This document shows positions 9,601 to 19,857 of a DNA stretch of 64,000 bases, in pieces (positions within the stretch are counted from its first letter, which is position 1; the number at the start of each line of letters is the position of its first letter). The notes under the pieces are model-generated. The model made no database searches. It was not told the DNA's origin and worked only from the letters and a program-made list of their open reading frames with translations. The stretch is taken from the NCBI GenBank assembly GCA_016714605.1, contig JADKDL010000004.1, forward strand, positions 62,001-126,000, given 5' to 3'. Made by a program: the position numbers and the translations under genes. The stretch comes from Bacteroidales bacterium. GTDB taxonomy: Bacteria; Bacteroidota; Bacteroidia; Bacteroidales; UBA1715.

Positions 9601-11232
9601 TACTGAGCCGCAAGCATCGGAAGCAGATACTTTGTAAGACAAATTTGTGGGTTTGTTGCTTATCAATATTGAATCAGTGGTTTGTCCATTGGGTAGTGTC
9701 CATAAATAGTTGTAAGGTTTTTTCCCTCCTTTTGCATCTGCATATAAGTTTACGGTCAATCCTCCACAACTAGCATCTCTTGGGTCAATTTTTACTGTGG
9801 GTGTTTTATATACCGAGATTTGTTTACTCTTTATATTACGTTGCATATTTCCACAGACATCATTCATTGCTTCACAGGTAATGTAAATAGCTTTATCTTC
9901 AAACTTTTTAGTAAACTTATTGTTTGTAGAAAAATCTTGAGCTAATTGGTCAGATTCACCTATGGTCCAACGATATTTAATAGGCAGAGCAAGGGGATTT
10001 GCTTCTGTATTTGCAGTGAAAATGACTGATTCTCCTGCACAAGCTGTATCTACACTTGATGTTATGCTGGAAATAACCGGAGGTACACTCATTTTTATGG
10101 TATAATTTTGACTCGTAATTGTTTTACAAAACCCAATAGTAGTACATCTGAAAAGTGCATTGTGAAATTTTGTGTCATTTAGTTTAACTTTTAAATTCAG
10201 AGTATTGTAATTGCTAAAAAGTCCATTATTACTATCGTTTATTGTAATCCATGAAACTCCGGAATTTAGGGAGTACTGCCATGTATGAGTGTCGGAGTGA
10301 AATGGATTGCTTTTGTCCAATTCAAACGATAAAGTTACTTCACTGTTTAGACAAGCTGAAATTGTCAAATCTTGTGCTGTTTTTGTCTTATATGATTCAT
10401 TTGCAGCTAATTCTACTTGAACTTTTGATTCTTTAAGTGTTGGTGAATAATATGTTCCACAGGTGTGAGTGAAAGATAATCGATAATCAACAGGTCCTGT
10501 TCTGTAACTATCTGCAGGAAAAGAAAAAGGATTTATGTAATTAGAATAGTCTTTCCAATCATCATTTCCTTCAATATCATTTTGCCATTTTATTGTAACT
10601 TGATCTCCAGTAACATCAAAATCTGATTGAATAACTCCATTACCTCCTTGGCAATAGTTTCCTTCTGTTACAATTATGTTTTTTATTGTTGGCTCTTGAG
10701 CTCTAGAAACACCTACAATTCCAGATCTTTTGGTTGTTGGATAATCTAATACTTCACAATAGTAAACAATATGTAAAACTAAGTTATATGCAAATTCAAC
10801 ATTCTGAACAATGTCGTATGTATTTGATGTTGCATCTGTTATACTTGTCCATGCTGACCATGTATATGCAGGTTCTCCAATATTCACTATTAAAGAACGG
10901 GTAGCAACAGATTTATACCATCTATATTGGGTAGATCTAGATGTACCCTTGGGGGCAGTTAAGGTTATTTTTTGGTTTTTGCAAATATTTACAATTTTGC
11001 CTGCTTTATCTACTCCGTCAATGTAAGGATAGGTAGTTCCGGGTGTATATGTTGGCGTAAGTATTTTTGGGTCGTAACTGGCTACTGTGCCATTTGTAAA
11101 TCTTAGCGGCAAATCAATCTTAATTAAATTTTCTTTAATTAAATCGTCTTTAATATCAATTTGTCCGGTCATGCTTATACATATGAATAAGAATAGTTGA
11201 ACAAAAATTATAAAAGTGTAATTTTTTTTCAT
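6680..11232 (-). CDS. Giant secreted protein with nine SprB repeats and T9SS C-terminal domain, one frameshift
   Basis: The restored product is ~1517 residues. It starts with a signal peptide (to about residue 24, MTGQ). Ig-like modules with C...YRWTI patterns follow. Then come about nine SprB-type repeats of ~75-80 residues, each with a Cys, NGS, GG.xPYxYxW, a L.AGxYxV strand and a D.xGC or D.C strand. The C-terminal ~80 residues (EVFPNPFTNQISISL, YLIKIIDINGKAMYS) are a T9SS type A sorting domain. A one-base deletion in an A run at ~7655 splits the frame; reading across restores repeat nine. The stop at 6680 is a TAA where the domain expects Lys. Beyond it the same frame gives ILKNNEIVKEYKLIKK to a TAA at 6629, so the last ~18 residues appear lost by a nonsense change. 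Likely role is cell-surface adhesion or gliding-type function. Confidence 0.85.
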
Positions 11233-11258
11233 GGTATTTTGGTTTAATTGTCTACCTT

Positions 11259-11266
11259 CAAAAATA
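11259..11266 (-). promoter_or_regulatory. Putative -7 promoter box for the SprB-repeat gene
   Basis: The minus strand reads TATTTTTG, an exact TAnnTTTG match 27 bases upstream of the start at 11232. No strong -33 TTTG is seen at 19-20 bases, so the call is tentative. Confidence 0.35.
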
Positions 11267-11318
11267 ATTTATTTTTTGTTATTCTAATTTATTTTCTATA
11301 TTTATTTTATATTAAATA

Positions 11319-11349
11319 TTTGATTGTCACTGATAAGTCCCTAATTTAC
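11319..11349 (+). promoter_or_regulatory. Putative promoter for the TPR-CHAT operon
   Basis: TTTG at 11319-11322, a 19-base spacer and TAATTTAC at 11342-11349 fit the Bacteroidota -33/-7 layout, with two mismatches in the -7 box. It sits 43 bases upstream of the ATG at 11392 in the divergent intergenic region. Confidence 0.45.
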
Positions 11350-11391
11350 TAGTGTTTTTGGAATTTGAAGATTAACCAAAAGATTAATACA

Positions 11392-14300
11392 ATGAGATTT
11401 TTTTTGTTTTTTTTAGTGTTATTTGTTTTTAATACAGCAACACAGGCTCAAACGTACACTATTGCCGATTCTTTGTTCAATAAAGCTGATTCTGCATTTA
11501 GAGCTACGGAATATGAAAAGGCTGCTTATTTATTTTATCAGTGTGCAAAATCAGAATCGAAGTGTTCGCCTGTAAGGTATGACGATTTGCTTTTTGAATT
11601 CATAAATGCAGCAACTTGTTTCAAGGCTATTGGCAATGATTCTATGATGCTTACGGTGCATAAAGAGTGTATAGGATTTTATGAGCGGGAAAAGAAAACG
11701 TGTTATACACTTAGGAGCTTATACGAACTTTCTAATTATTTAATTACAAATAATAAAATTAAAGATGCTCAATTGCTTGTAAATAAACTTTCTGCATACT
11801 CTTTATCTTGTAAAGATAGTAGCTCTATTGCAAAATCTTATTTATTGAAAGCCAATATAAGTGCTGTAGAAAATAATCAAACAGATTTACTGAAACATTA
11901 CGAATCTGCTCTTAGCTATTTTCCTGTTAATGATTATGAAAATATTTGTAAACTGCATCTTCTTGTAGCTGAATTTAATGCAGCAAAGCAAGTATCGGTT
12001 CAAGCAGAAATGTATTTTAATAAAGCTAAGCAGGTAGCAAATATATCTAATGATGAAGAGCTGCAGGTTTTTGTGTTGCAAGCTCAGTCTCAGGCTTTGC
12101 TCAACGAGAAGTCTTTTATTCCGAAACAGTTGGTAGATTCTCTCAGTTTTTTCTACTCTAATTTTAATGATCATGAGGGTTTGGCTTTTATACATATTTT
12201 AAATGCAAATAATTTCAATATAAAGTTCTCGCTCGATTCTGCTTTAATAGAATACCAAGTTGCTAAATCTATCTTTGAAAAAATAAATAATATAGAAGAA
12301 CAAATATCTTCATCAATAAATATTGCAGATATTTTGAAGCAGAAAGGTGCCTACGATTATGCTTTAGTTGAACTTACAGCCGCAGCAGAAACTTGTAAAG
12401 CTTATGGATTAAACACTGCACTTTTCAAGGTTTCGTCGGCATTGGGAAACATTTATATAGCTCAGGGTAAGTATGATGTGGCAATAAGTTGCTATGAAGG
12501 GTTGCTTAATCAAAAAGAAAATAGCAACACCAAAGAGTTTGCACACATATATAATAACATAGGTGGTGTTTATACCGAATGGGGCGAGTATGATAAAGCT
12601 TTTGAGTATTACAATAAAGCATTACAGATTTTCAAAAACAATTCTTTGTCAAGAGATTATGCAATTACATTGAGTAATATTGGAGCCATTCAAGAGCTTA
12701 ATATTCAGCATGAGATGGCGTTGCTCAATTATAATGAAGCATTACAGATTTTTAAAAGTATTCAAGATTTAGCAAAAAGTGCGACGGTCTTAAATAATAT
12801 TGGAGGTATCTATTATTATCTGAATCAAAACACTAAAGCTTTGGAATACTATACCGAGGCGCTCAATTATTCAAAATTTGTAGATAATAAAATCGAGTAT
12901 AGCATTGGTGTACGATAACATTGGAAATATATATTTATCTGAGAAAAAGTTAGATAAAGCAATTCCGTTTTTTGAAGATGCTCTACAGTTGAGAAGATTG
13001 CTTAATGAGCCTAAATCTATAGCCTCTACGCTAAACAATCTGGCTGTGGCATATATTGAAAATAAGGATTACAAAAAGGCTATAGAATATTTAACTGAGT
13101 CTGTTGCAATTTTCGAACAACTGAGATTGACTGCCCGAATTGAATTGCGAAAATATTTCTTAAATGCTCAGATAGCCTCATATCATAATCTCATTTTAGC
13201 TTTAGTGAAAAATAAAGAGTTCGATAAGGCATTTCATTACATTGAATTAAGTAGAGCAAAACAATTGGCTGAAACAATAGCTAAAGATGCAAATTTAACA
13301 ACACCGCTGTTGAAAGATGTAATGCGAGAAATGAATGACAGCACTATGGCTATTGTTTTTACGGCTGTTGATAATGCCGAAATAATTATTTACGGTATTA
13401 CCAAAGACACCGTTTCTGTAGTAACAGAAAGTAAAGAAATGTTTTTGAGGAATATTCTTAATGATATTGCAATAAGGGAATTAGTTATTGCTAACTCAAT
13501 CTGTATGAAGTCAAAAATTACAGATGTTTTTATTGAATAATAACAATAAGCTTGGAGATGCACTAGCTAATAAAATATTTCAAAGTGTAATAAAATCATG
13601 CGTTTTGATGTTGAATTCTAACGAAACTAAAGAAGTAATACGATCAAAGAAAATATCATCTCTTTTGTATAATTTCTTAATTTCCAAATTCGATTATTTA
13701 TTGAGTAAAAACAAACATCTACAAGTGTTGCAAGATGGTATTTTAGGATATTTACCATTCGAAACACTTAACAACAAGAAAGGTAACTATTTAGTAGAAA
13801 GTATAGATGTGTCTTATTTGCATTCGTTTAGTGTACAGAAACATATTCTAAATAGGAATTATTCTTCAAAAGAAAATAACGTATGGGCTATGGCGGTAAC
13901 TTCATTTTCCGGTAACCCTGATGCTCTGAAAACAAAGTTTGCCATAAATCTTTCTGATCTTAAAACTGATATTTATAAAGCTATTGATGAAAAATCTAAT
14001 CTGAGTAATTTTTATAAACAACTTGGGTATAGCACGTTTGGTAATCTCAATGAGGGAGAAAAAGAAGCACGTTCTATAACTTCACTCTTTCTAAATTCTA
14101 AATATTTAACCAACAGCGAGTGTACGGAGCAAAATATTAAACTGCTTTCTGAAACGGGCGATTTGAAAAAGTACAAATATCTGCATTTCTCTACTCATGG
14201 CATTGCTGTGCCTGAAATACCTGAATTATCTGCACTTGTGTTGTTTAATAATTTTGCAGAAGGAGCTGCCGATAATTTTTTAACTATGAATGAAATTGCA

Positions 14301-14620
14301 AATCTTAAGATAGAAGCATCATTGGTGACTTTAAGTGCTTGCGAATCGGGTTTGGGTAAGGTGTTCAAAGGAGAGGGTGTGTTTGGTATTTCTCATGCGT
14401 TTATTGCTGCCGGAGCCAATAGTACCGCAGTGAGTCTTTGGCAGGTTGATGAGTCGGCTACTTATGAATTTATGACTCAGTTATATACATTATTACAAAC
14501 CGGAAAATATTCTACATCGCAAGCAATTAATATGGTTAAAAGAAATTTTTATCAGGAAAAATGGGTGTAGCTTGGAAATTACCCTATTTTTGGGCTCCTT
14601 TTATTTATTATGGAATTTAA
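11392..14620 (+). CDS. TPR-CHAT protein (caspase-like protease domain), three frameshifts
   Basis: The restored product is ~1076 residues. I chose the ATG at 11392 because it gives a clean signal peptide (MRFFLFFLVLFVF... TQAQ). Residues ~30-640 hold about a dozen tetratricopeptide repeats (for example AYEYYNKALQIF-like units and YDNIGNIYLSEKKLDKA). The C-terminal ~350 residues are a CHAT domain, a caspase-HetF-associated cysteine peptidase: GYLPFETL, LHFSTHGIA with the catalytic His, and TLSACESGLG with the catalytic Cys. Shifts lie at ~12908, ~13530 and ~14560. The last one hides VAWKLPYFWAPFIYYGI, the usual CHAT end, with stop 14618-14620. That stop overlaps the ATG of the next gene, which implies translational coupling. 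Confidence 0.85.
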
Positions 14621-15513
14621 TGAGAACTATATTTTTAACCGGTGCAAACGGACTTATTGCTCAAGCTATACTTAATACTCTAAGTACAGCTGATTTCAAG
14701 ATTATTGCAGTTTCTAAATCGGCATGTGCTTTCAATGCCTCTCATTGTATTTTTGAAATAGCCGATATTACAGATTTTCATTTGCTTGAAACATTATTAA
14801 ACAAATACAAACCCGACGTAGTTATAAATTGTGCCGCTATAAGCAAACCCGATTTGTGCGAAGTAAATTTAGAATTGTGTTGGAATACCAACTATAGAGC
14901 TGTAGCAAGGCTTTCTGAGTATTGTACGTATCATAATATTTTTTTAATTCATTTTTCGTCCGATTTTATTTTCTCGGGGAAGAATGAGGTCTACTCAGAA
15001 ATTTCTACACCCGAACCGCTTTCATTTTATGGTATATCTAAGCGCGAGAGCGAATTGGTAATTCAAAGAAATTGTGAGAAATACGCTATCATAAGAACTT
15101 CTCTGGTTTATGGATATTTACCCAGGAACAACTATTCTAATTTTGTGCTTTGGGTGGTAAAATCGCTTCAGAATAAGATTCCTATTAAAGTGGTTGCAGA
15201 TCAATACCGCACACCTACTTACGATTTTGATATTGCTTTAGCAATAAAAGTACTGGTAAACAGAGAAAATATTGGCATATCTAATTTGGCAGGTAAGGAC
15301 TTGATTTCTGTTTACGACTTAGCTATGAAGGTTGCCCAAATTTGGAAGCTTGATGGTGGATATATAGAGCCAGTAATGACAAGTAGTCTAAACGAAAATG
15401 CTTTAAGACCCAAATCTACACATCTTGATATTAGTAAAGCTAAAAATGAACTAGGTTATTATCCTAATTCATTATCAGAAGGACTTAATTTATTAAAAAA
15501 CAGAATGAAATGA
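14620..15513 (+). CDS. RmlD-like NAD(P)-dependent sugar reductase (SDR family)
   Basis: The start at 14620 (overlapping the upstream stop) gives MRTIFLTGANGLIAQA, with the Rossmann motif TGANGLI at the very N-terminus. The 297-residue product has VVINCAAISKPDLCE, HFSSDFIFSG, the catalytic YxxxK (YGISKRESE) and VVADQYRTPTYDFDIA, all typical of RmlD/dTDP-4-dehydrorhamnose reductase relatives. It is more diverged than the second RmlD in this window (35372-36237), so its substrate may not be dTDP-4-keto-rhamnose. It is sandwiched by 1-4 base overlaps between the CHAT protein and a metal exporter, so it is probably co-expressed with both. Confidence 0.85.
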   Translation: MRTIFLTGANGLIAQAILNTLSTADFKIIAVSKSACAFNASHCIFEIADITDFHLLETLLNKYKPDVVINCAAISKPDLCEVNLELCWNTNYRAVARLSEYCTYHNIFLIHFSSDFIFSGKNEVYSEISTPEPLSFYGISKRESELVIQRNCEKYAIIRTSLVYGYLPRNNYSNFVLWVVKSLQNKIPIKVVADQYRTPTYDFDIALAIKVLVNRENIGISNLAGKDLISVYDLAMKVAQIWKLDGGYIEPVMTSSLNENALRPKSTHLDISKAKNELGYYPNSLSEGLNLLKNRMK

Positions 15514-16726
15514 CATTAACTACATTAACAACATTATTAGATTTACTTATAAAAAATACGCTTACAATTACATTCTTTATTTTAAGTATGATGTTGTTGC
15601 TTGAGTATATAAATACTTTTACTCGTGGCTCATTTAGTAATAATTTAAGAGGTAGAAAAAAAACGCAGATAATTTTTGCTGCAATATTGGGTGTTTTGCC
15701 CGGTTGCTTGGGCACTTATACCATTGTGTCTTTATACACGCATAACATGATTGGAATAGGAGGGTTGTTGGCTGTTTTAATTTCTACCATTGGCGATGAA
15801 GCATATTATTTGCTGGCAAAATCGCCTACATTGTGGGTTGTGCTAAGTCTTATTTTATTTGTTTTGGCAATAGTGTTTGGTTTTATTGTAGAATATTTTT
15901 GGGGTAAGAAAAAAGCTTTAAATGGCAAGTATGAAGAACATTTCGTTATTCATAAAGAAGAAAATTACAACCTAAGTTTTAATAATTGGAAAGACATAAA
16001 GCATAATCTCACAAACATTACGTTTCATAGAGCCATTTTACTGTTTGTAATAGTGGTATTTATGATATTTGTTTTGCTTCCGGTACTGGACATAATCATA
16101 ATTTCACACTACCAATGAAGTTGTAATAAATGTTGAACCCATTGCAGATAATCATACCAGCCATGAACCTACTGAGATTGAAGCAGAACATACTCAAGAA
16201 CCTATCCATGAGCATAATCATGAAGTTGAGGCTGCTCCTGAATGTGCCGACGAACATGGGCATTTCGATTGGTTTGTAGTTACTATTATGGTATTGAGTA
16301 TAATGTCTTTGTATGTAATATTATCGGTGTCCGACCATTTTCTACAGGAGCATTTGTGGGAACACATTATCAAAAAACATTTTCTTGAAAGTTTTCCTTT
16401 GGACGCTTTTTGCACTTTCTCTGATTCTGGTAATAAATCAATTTTTAGATCTCCATTCGATAATCTACGAACATAGATATATTGTTTTGCTTATAGCCTT
16501 GCTTATTGGGCTAATACCGGAGTCTGGGCCGCATTTGGTGTTTATTTCAATGTTCTTTTCGGGTTCTATACCTTTTAGTATTCTCTTCGCCAATTCCTTT
16601 GTGCAAGATGGACATGGTGCATTGCCACTATTTGCAGAGTCTAAGGCTATGTTTTTTAAGATTAAGATATTGAAGTTTGTAATTGCCGGAGTGCTCGGAG
16701 TAGTGATGTTGTATTTTAATTTTTAA
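15510..16726 (+). CDS. Putative 10-TM heavy-metal/manganese exporter (ArsP_2-like) with His-rich loop, two or more frameshifts
   Basis: The start ATGA overlaps the upstream stop. Restored length is ~405 residues with membrane segments at both ends. The first half has FAAILGVLPGCLGTYTIV and the second half GLIPESGPHLVFISMFFSG and FVQDGHGALPLFAESK, a pseudo-twofold arrangement that fits the PF11449 putative manganese transporter/arsenic efflux family. Between the halves lies a ~65-residue soluble loop with about 11 His residues (HNHN, EHTQEPIHEHNHE, DEHGHFDW). Shifts lie at ~16080-16118 and ~16385-16395. His richness suggests binding of divalent metal, but the exported ion is inferred from the family only. 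Confidence 0.75.
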
Positions 16727-16929
16727 AAAGTATCGTTAGTGATATTATTAATTTCACCTATGGTGTTTGTCGGGCTGATCTGGTTGGGCTTGTAGCTTGT
16801 TTGAAATATCAAAAAGCTATAAGCCAAAATTTAATATTCAACTAATAATTCACATTACAAATTGATTTTTTTCAAATCTTTTTTTAGCTATATTTGCAAA
16901 CACAGATTAATGATGTTAATATACTAAAA

Positions 16930-18962
16930 ATGAGTTTTTTGAAGAAAAATATTTCGCAATTAATCATTCTTATTTCAGTATTTATTATTTATGGAAATAC
17001 ATTAAGAAATGAGTATGCACTTGACGATGCTATTGTAATTACCCAAAATGATTTCACCAAGGAGGGCTTTTCGGGAATTGGAAAACATCTCAGCAATGAG
17101 TCTTTCACCGGATTTTTTAAGGAAGAAAAAAAGTTGGTTTCAGGTGGTAGATACAGACCTTTGTCTTTTATTACCTTTTCTTTGGAATATGAGTTCTTTG
17201 GAGAAAATCCGCATGTGAGCCATTTTATTAATATCGTTTTATATATTCTACTTTCACTGCTCATTTTTAAAATATTGCTTCTGCTTTTCAAGGAAGAAAA
17301 TCAAGTTTGGTATAAACGGATAAGTTTTTGGGCTACCATGCTTTTTGTATTCCATCCAATACATACCGAGGTGGTGGCAAACATAAAAGGCAGAGATGAG
17401 ATACTTACCTTTCTTGGTGCTTTAGCTGCCCTGTATGTAGCTATTTTGTACGTGAAAGCATCGAAACCCAAAATGCAGAAAACATCTTGCCTAATGTTTG
17501 TTTTTTTCTTCCCAGTTTGATGGCAAAAGAAAATGCAATTACCTATATCGTTATAATTCCACTGGCACTCTATTATTTTACAACGGCTACAACGCGAAAA
17601 ATTCTATTCGTAGTTTCACCTTTACTTCTTGCAACCTTGCTATTTCTGATAATAAGATTTTCTGTTATAGGCTTTACAACATCAGAAGAGGTTAGAGAAT
17701 TACTCAACAATCCGTTCATAGGTTTGAGTATGCAAGAAAAGTTTGGAACTATATTTTATACCCTCTTTTTGTATGTTAAATTATTGTTCGTACCCTATCC
17801 GCTGACCTACGATTATTACCCTTATCATATAGAAATACAAAATTTATTTTCTGTAAGTTCAATTTTAGCTATTTTATTTTATGTAGCTATGGTTTATGTT
17901 TTCTTGAAGAGTTTGAAAAACAAAAATGTCTACGGATTTTGTGCTCTATTATATTTAGTGCCACTGTTTATCGTGTCAAACATACCGTTTCCGGTGGGAA
18001 CGTTCATGAACGAACGATTCGTTTTTATGAGTTCATTAGGCTTTAGTCTTTTATTACCAATACTGTTTTTCAAGACAATAAAAAATGAAAACTCAAAACT
18101 GAGAAAAACTATATTACTACCAAGTTTAGTAGTATTATTGCTTTTCTATTCGGTAATTACAATTACCAGAAATAAGCATTGGTTCAACGATTTTACACTA
18201 TTTACCCATGACGTAACCATATCGGGCAATAGTGCCAAAAGCACCTGTTCAGCCGGTGGAAAACTGCTTGAATATGCTACCAAAGAGAGCGATACTTTGG
18301 TAAAAATGGAATATCTGGAATTGTCTAAAAAGTACCTTATACAATCTACCCACAATTATTCTAAAATACTAAAAACAGACATTTATACCGATGCCGAATT
18401 GCTATTGGCAATTGTTACTTTGAGTTTGGCATGTACGATTCAACCCTGTTTCACTATAAAAGAGTGATTAAGAAAGCGCCACTGTATGAGAATATCTACC
18501 AGAATGCAATAATTACAATAAATAAATTTGAAAGCATAGATAAGAGAATATCTGAGGCAAGCATATTTTATAAAGTAAATCCGAACGATTATTTTCTAAA
18601 TTATAATCTAGGTAAATGGTACGGACAGTATAAAAACAATATAGATACGGCAATTTACTTTTTAGAAAAAGCAGTACGGTTTAATAAAAACTCAAAAGAA
18701 GCACTTAAAGATTTGGGAGTAGCCTACGGATTTTCACAAAGATACACCGATGCCGTAGCAGTATTGCAGCGCGTATTGAAACTAGACCCCAACGACGAGC
18801 AGACCTATTTCAATCTAGGTTTAACCTACAGTTTCTTGGGAGAACATAAATCTGCCTTGCAATATTTTGAATATTTAGCAACCCAATTTCCACAAAACAG
18901 TAGTTAGCAAGCAAATTTCGGAAAGAACCAAACAGTTGGTCGCCGCATACGCTATGAAGTGA
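16930..18962 (+). CDS. TMTC-like GT-C membrane glycosyltransferase with C-terminal TPRs, three frameshifts
   Basis: The ATG at 16930 gives MSFLKKNISQLIIL and a first membrane helix, followed by the acidic loop EYALDDAIVITQND, where the DD pair is the usual GT-C catalytic motif. Then come RYRPLSFITFSLEYEFFG, HFINIVLYILLSLL, and FHPIHTEVVANIKGRDE, all features of bacterial relatives of TMTC proteins. About ten membrane segments are followed by TPRs (ALKDLGVAYGFSQRYTDA, TYFNLGLTYSFLGEHKSA). Such enzymes use a polyprenyl-phosphate sugar to glycosylate exported proteins. Shifts lie at ~17485, ~18435 and ~18900; the last hides SKQISERTKQLVAAYAMK and the stop at 18960-18962. Restored length is ~677 residues. 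Confidence 0.75.
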
Positions 18963-19120
18963 TAGGAACATAGAAAAACATACAAAAGAGAGATTTCTTA
19001 AAAAGGAGTCTCTTGTTGCGTTACAGCCTCCTTTTAGAAAAGCCTAGCTACTGATTTTCGATAGAAAGAATATAATTTATTCTCTAGAGAGTGAATAAGA
19101 CTCTCAGTAGAGTGATTGAG

Positions 19121-19152
19121 GCTCTTCTTTCGGTCATTTTGACCGAAAGGAG
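19121..19152. repeat. Strong hairpin at the edge of the repeat island
   Basis: CTTTCGGTCA pairs perfectly with TGACCGAAAG over a 3-base TTT loop. The stem continues through GCTC/GAGC after a 2-base bulge. No T run follows, so it is not a simple terminator. It shares the CGAAAG/CTTTCG core with the neighbouring repeat units. Confidence 0.6.
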
Positions 19153-19161
19153 CATGTAAAA

Positions 19162-19315
19162 GACGAAAGCTTCGGTAATATTTTGACTGAAGCTTTCCAT
19201 CTTTACACCGAAGCTTCCAGAACAACCGAAGCTTCGAGAAATCGGAAGCTTTCCATCTTTTCACCGAAGCTCTGGCAAAAACAAGGAAAGCTTTGGTGAA
19301 TTAATCCGAAGCATT
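19162..19315. repeat. Cluster of degenerate GAAGCTTC palindromic repeats
   Basis: At least seven units built around (C)CGAAGCTT or its complement GAAGCTTTCC lie within ~150 bases. Two 27-base copies at 19189-19215 and 19245-19271 differ at a single position and are spaced 56 bases apart; each contains TTTCCATCTT followed by CACCGAAGCT. AAGCTT is itself a palindrome, so many alternative hairpins are possible. No CRISPR geometry (spacer lengths vary and the repeats are too short). Confidence 0.65.
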
Positions 19316-19622
19316 TTAACAAATTGTTGATTGTACGAGTGGATAAAGGGAGGGAAGTCATTTCGCAGTTTTTTCGTGTTAAAAACAGTTAACCCTTCTC
19401 TCTTTTTCACTAACTTTAGTAATTTTGGTGGTATAATTTTGTGTTAATTGGACAATATCTAGTTTCTGAGTTTGGGTTTTAATTAATTTACCAGGAAACT
19501 CTAGTTCGGGTTGCAGAGCTTATATACTGTGCATTTAAACAAAATTTATGGTTACTATTACCTAGTGTTTTTTGGGTGATATGTATTAAATTAAAATTAC
19601 TTGTATAAATCTGTTAATTTTA

Positions 19623-19654
19623 TTTGCATATAAAATAATATTAACTTAATTTCG
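19623..19654 (+). promoter_or_regulatory. Promoter for tRNA-Arg
   Basis: TTTG at 19623-19626, a 20-base spacer and TAATTTCG at 19647-19654 (one mismatch to TAnnTTTG) lie 46 bases before the tRNA. The same TTCG ending of the -7 box occurs in the promoter candidate at 49228-49235. Confidence 0.55.
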
Positions 19655-19699
19655 CAGCTCAAATTAAGGATGAATTTTATCTGTGATTTGTAAACAAAC

Positions 19700-19773
19700 G
19701 GTCTCGTAGCTCAGTTGGATAGAGCAACAGCCTTCTAAGCTGTGGGTCACAGGTTCGAATCCTGTCGGGATCA
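19700..19773 (+). tRNA. tRNA-Arg (anticodon TCT)
   Basis: The 74-base cloverleaf is complete. The acceptor GGTCTCG pairs with CGGGATC (with G-U pairs), the D-arm contains AGCTCAGTTGGATAGAGC, and the anticodon stem ACAGC/GCTGT encloses loop CTTCTAA with anticodon TCT at 19734-19736. The T-arm is ACAGG-TTCGAAT-CCTGT. The discriminator base is A and CCA is not encoded, as is common in Bacteroidota. It reads AGA arginine codons, which are frequent in this AT-rich DNA. Confidence 0.97.
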
Positions 19774-19775
19774 CG

Positions 19776-19800
19776 CGGTTAGTTTCATAATAACCGTTTT
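19776..19800 (+). terminator. Short terminator-like hairpin after the tRNA
   Basis: CGGTTA pairs with TAACCG over a 9-base loop and is followed by TTTT, three bases past the tRNA end. Weak stem, plausible for release of the short transcript. Confidence 0.45.
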
Positions 19801-19828
19801 CATGGTTTTAAGGTTTTTAGGGTTTTTA

Positions 19829-19857
19829 AGAGGGGAGGAGTCCCCTCTTTTTTTTTA
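19829..19857 (+). terminator. Rho-independent terminator
   Basis: AGAGGGGA pairs with TCCCCTCT over a GGAG loop and runs into nine T residues. It is the strongest GC-rich hairpin in this part of the window. It ends the tRNA transcript and also overlaps the 3-prime end of the convergent yqeY-like gene. Confidence 0.9.

Larger units (their letters stand above)
18963..19699. other. Long non-coding region with repeat island and tRNA promoter
   Basis: This 737-base stretch has no credible gene; the one open frame inside it is made of repeat units. It contains, in order, a possible weak terminator after the glycosyltransferase gene (AAGAGA...TCTCTT, ~18985-19014), a strong hairpin (19121-19152), a cluster of GAAGCTT-type repeats (19162-19315) and a promoter for the tRNA gene (19623-19654). 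Confidence 0.6.

Noticed and set aside
11392..14620. CHAT protein as part of a defence system
   Set aside because: A signal peptide and neighbours of sugar and metal function argue against it; no nuclease, reverse transcriptase, STAND or phage-sensing gene is adjacent.
19034..19264. Open frame of 76 codons on the minus strand
   Set aside because: It is composed of the GAAGCTT repeat units and has no start context, codon bias or domain; the repeats explain it.
19162..19315. Possible CRISPR array
   Set aside because: Repeat units are short and diverged, spacers vary in size and no cas gene is nearby.
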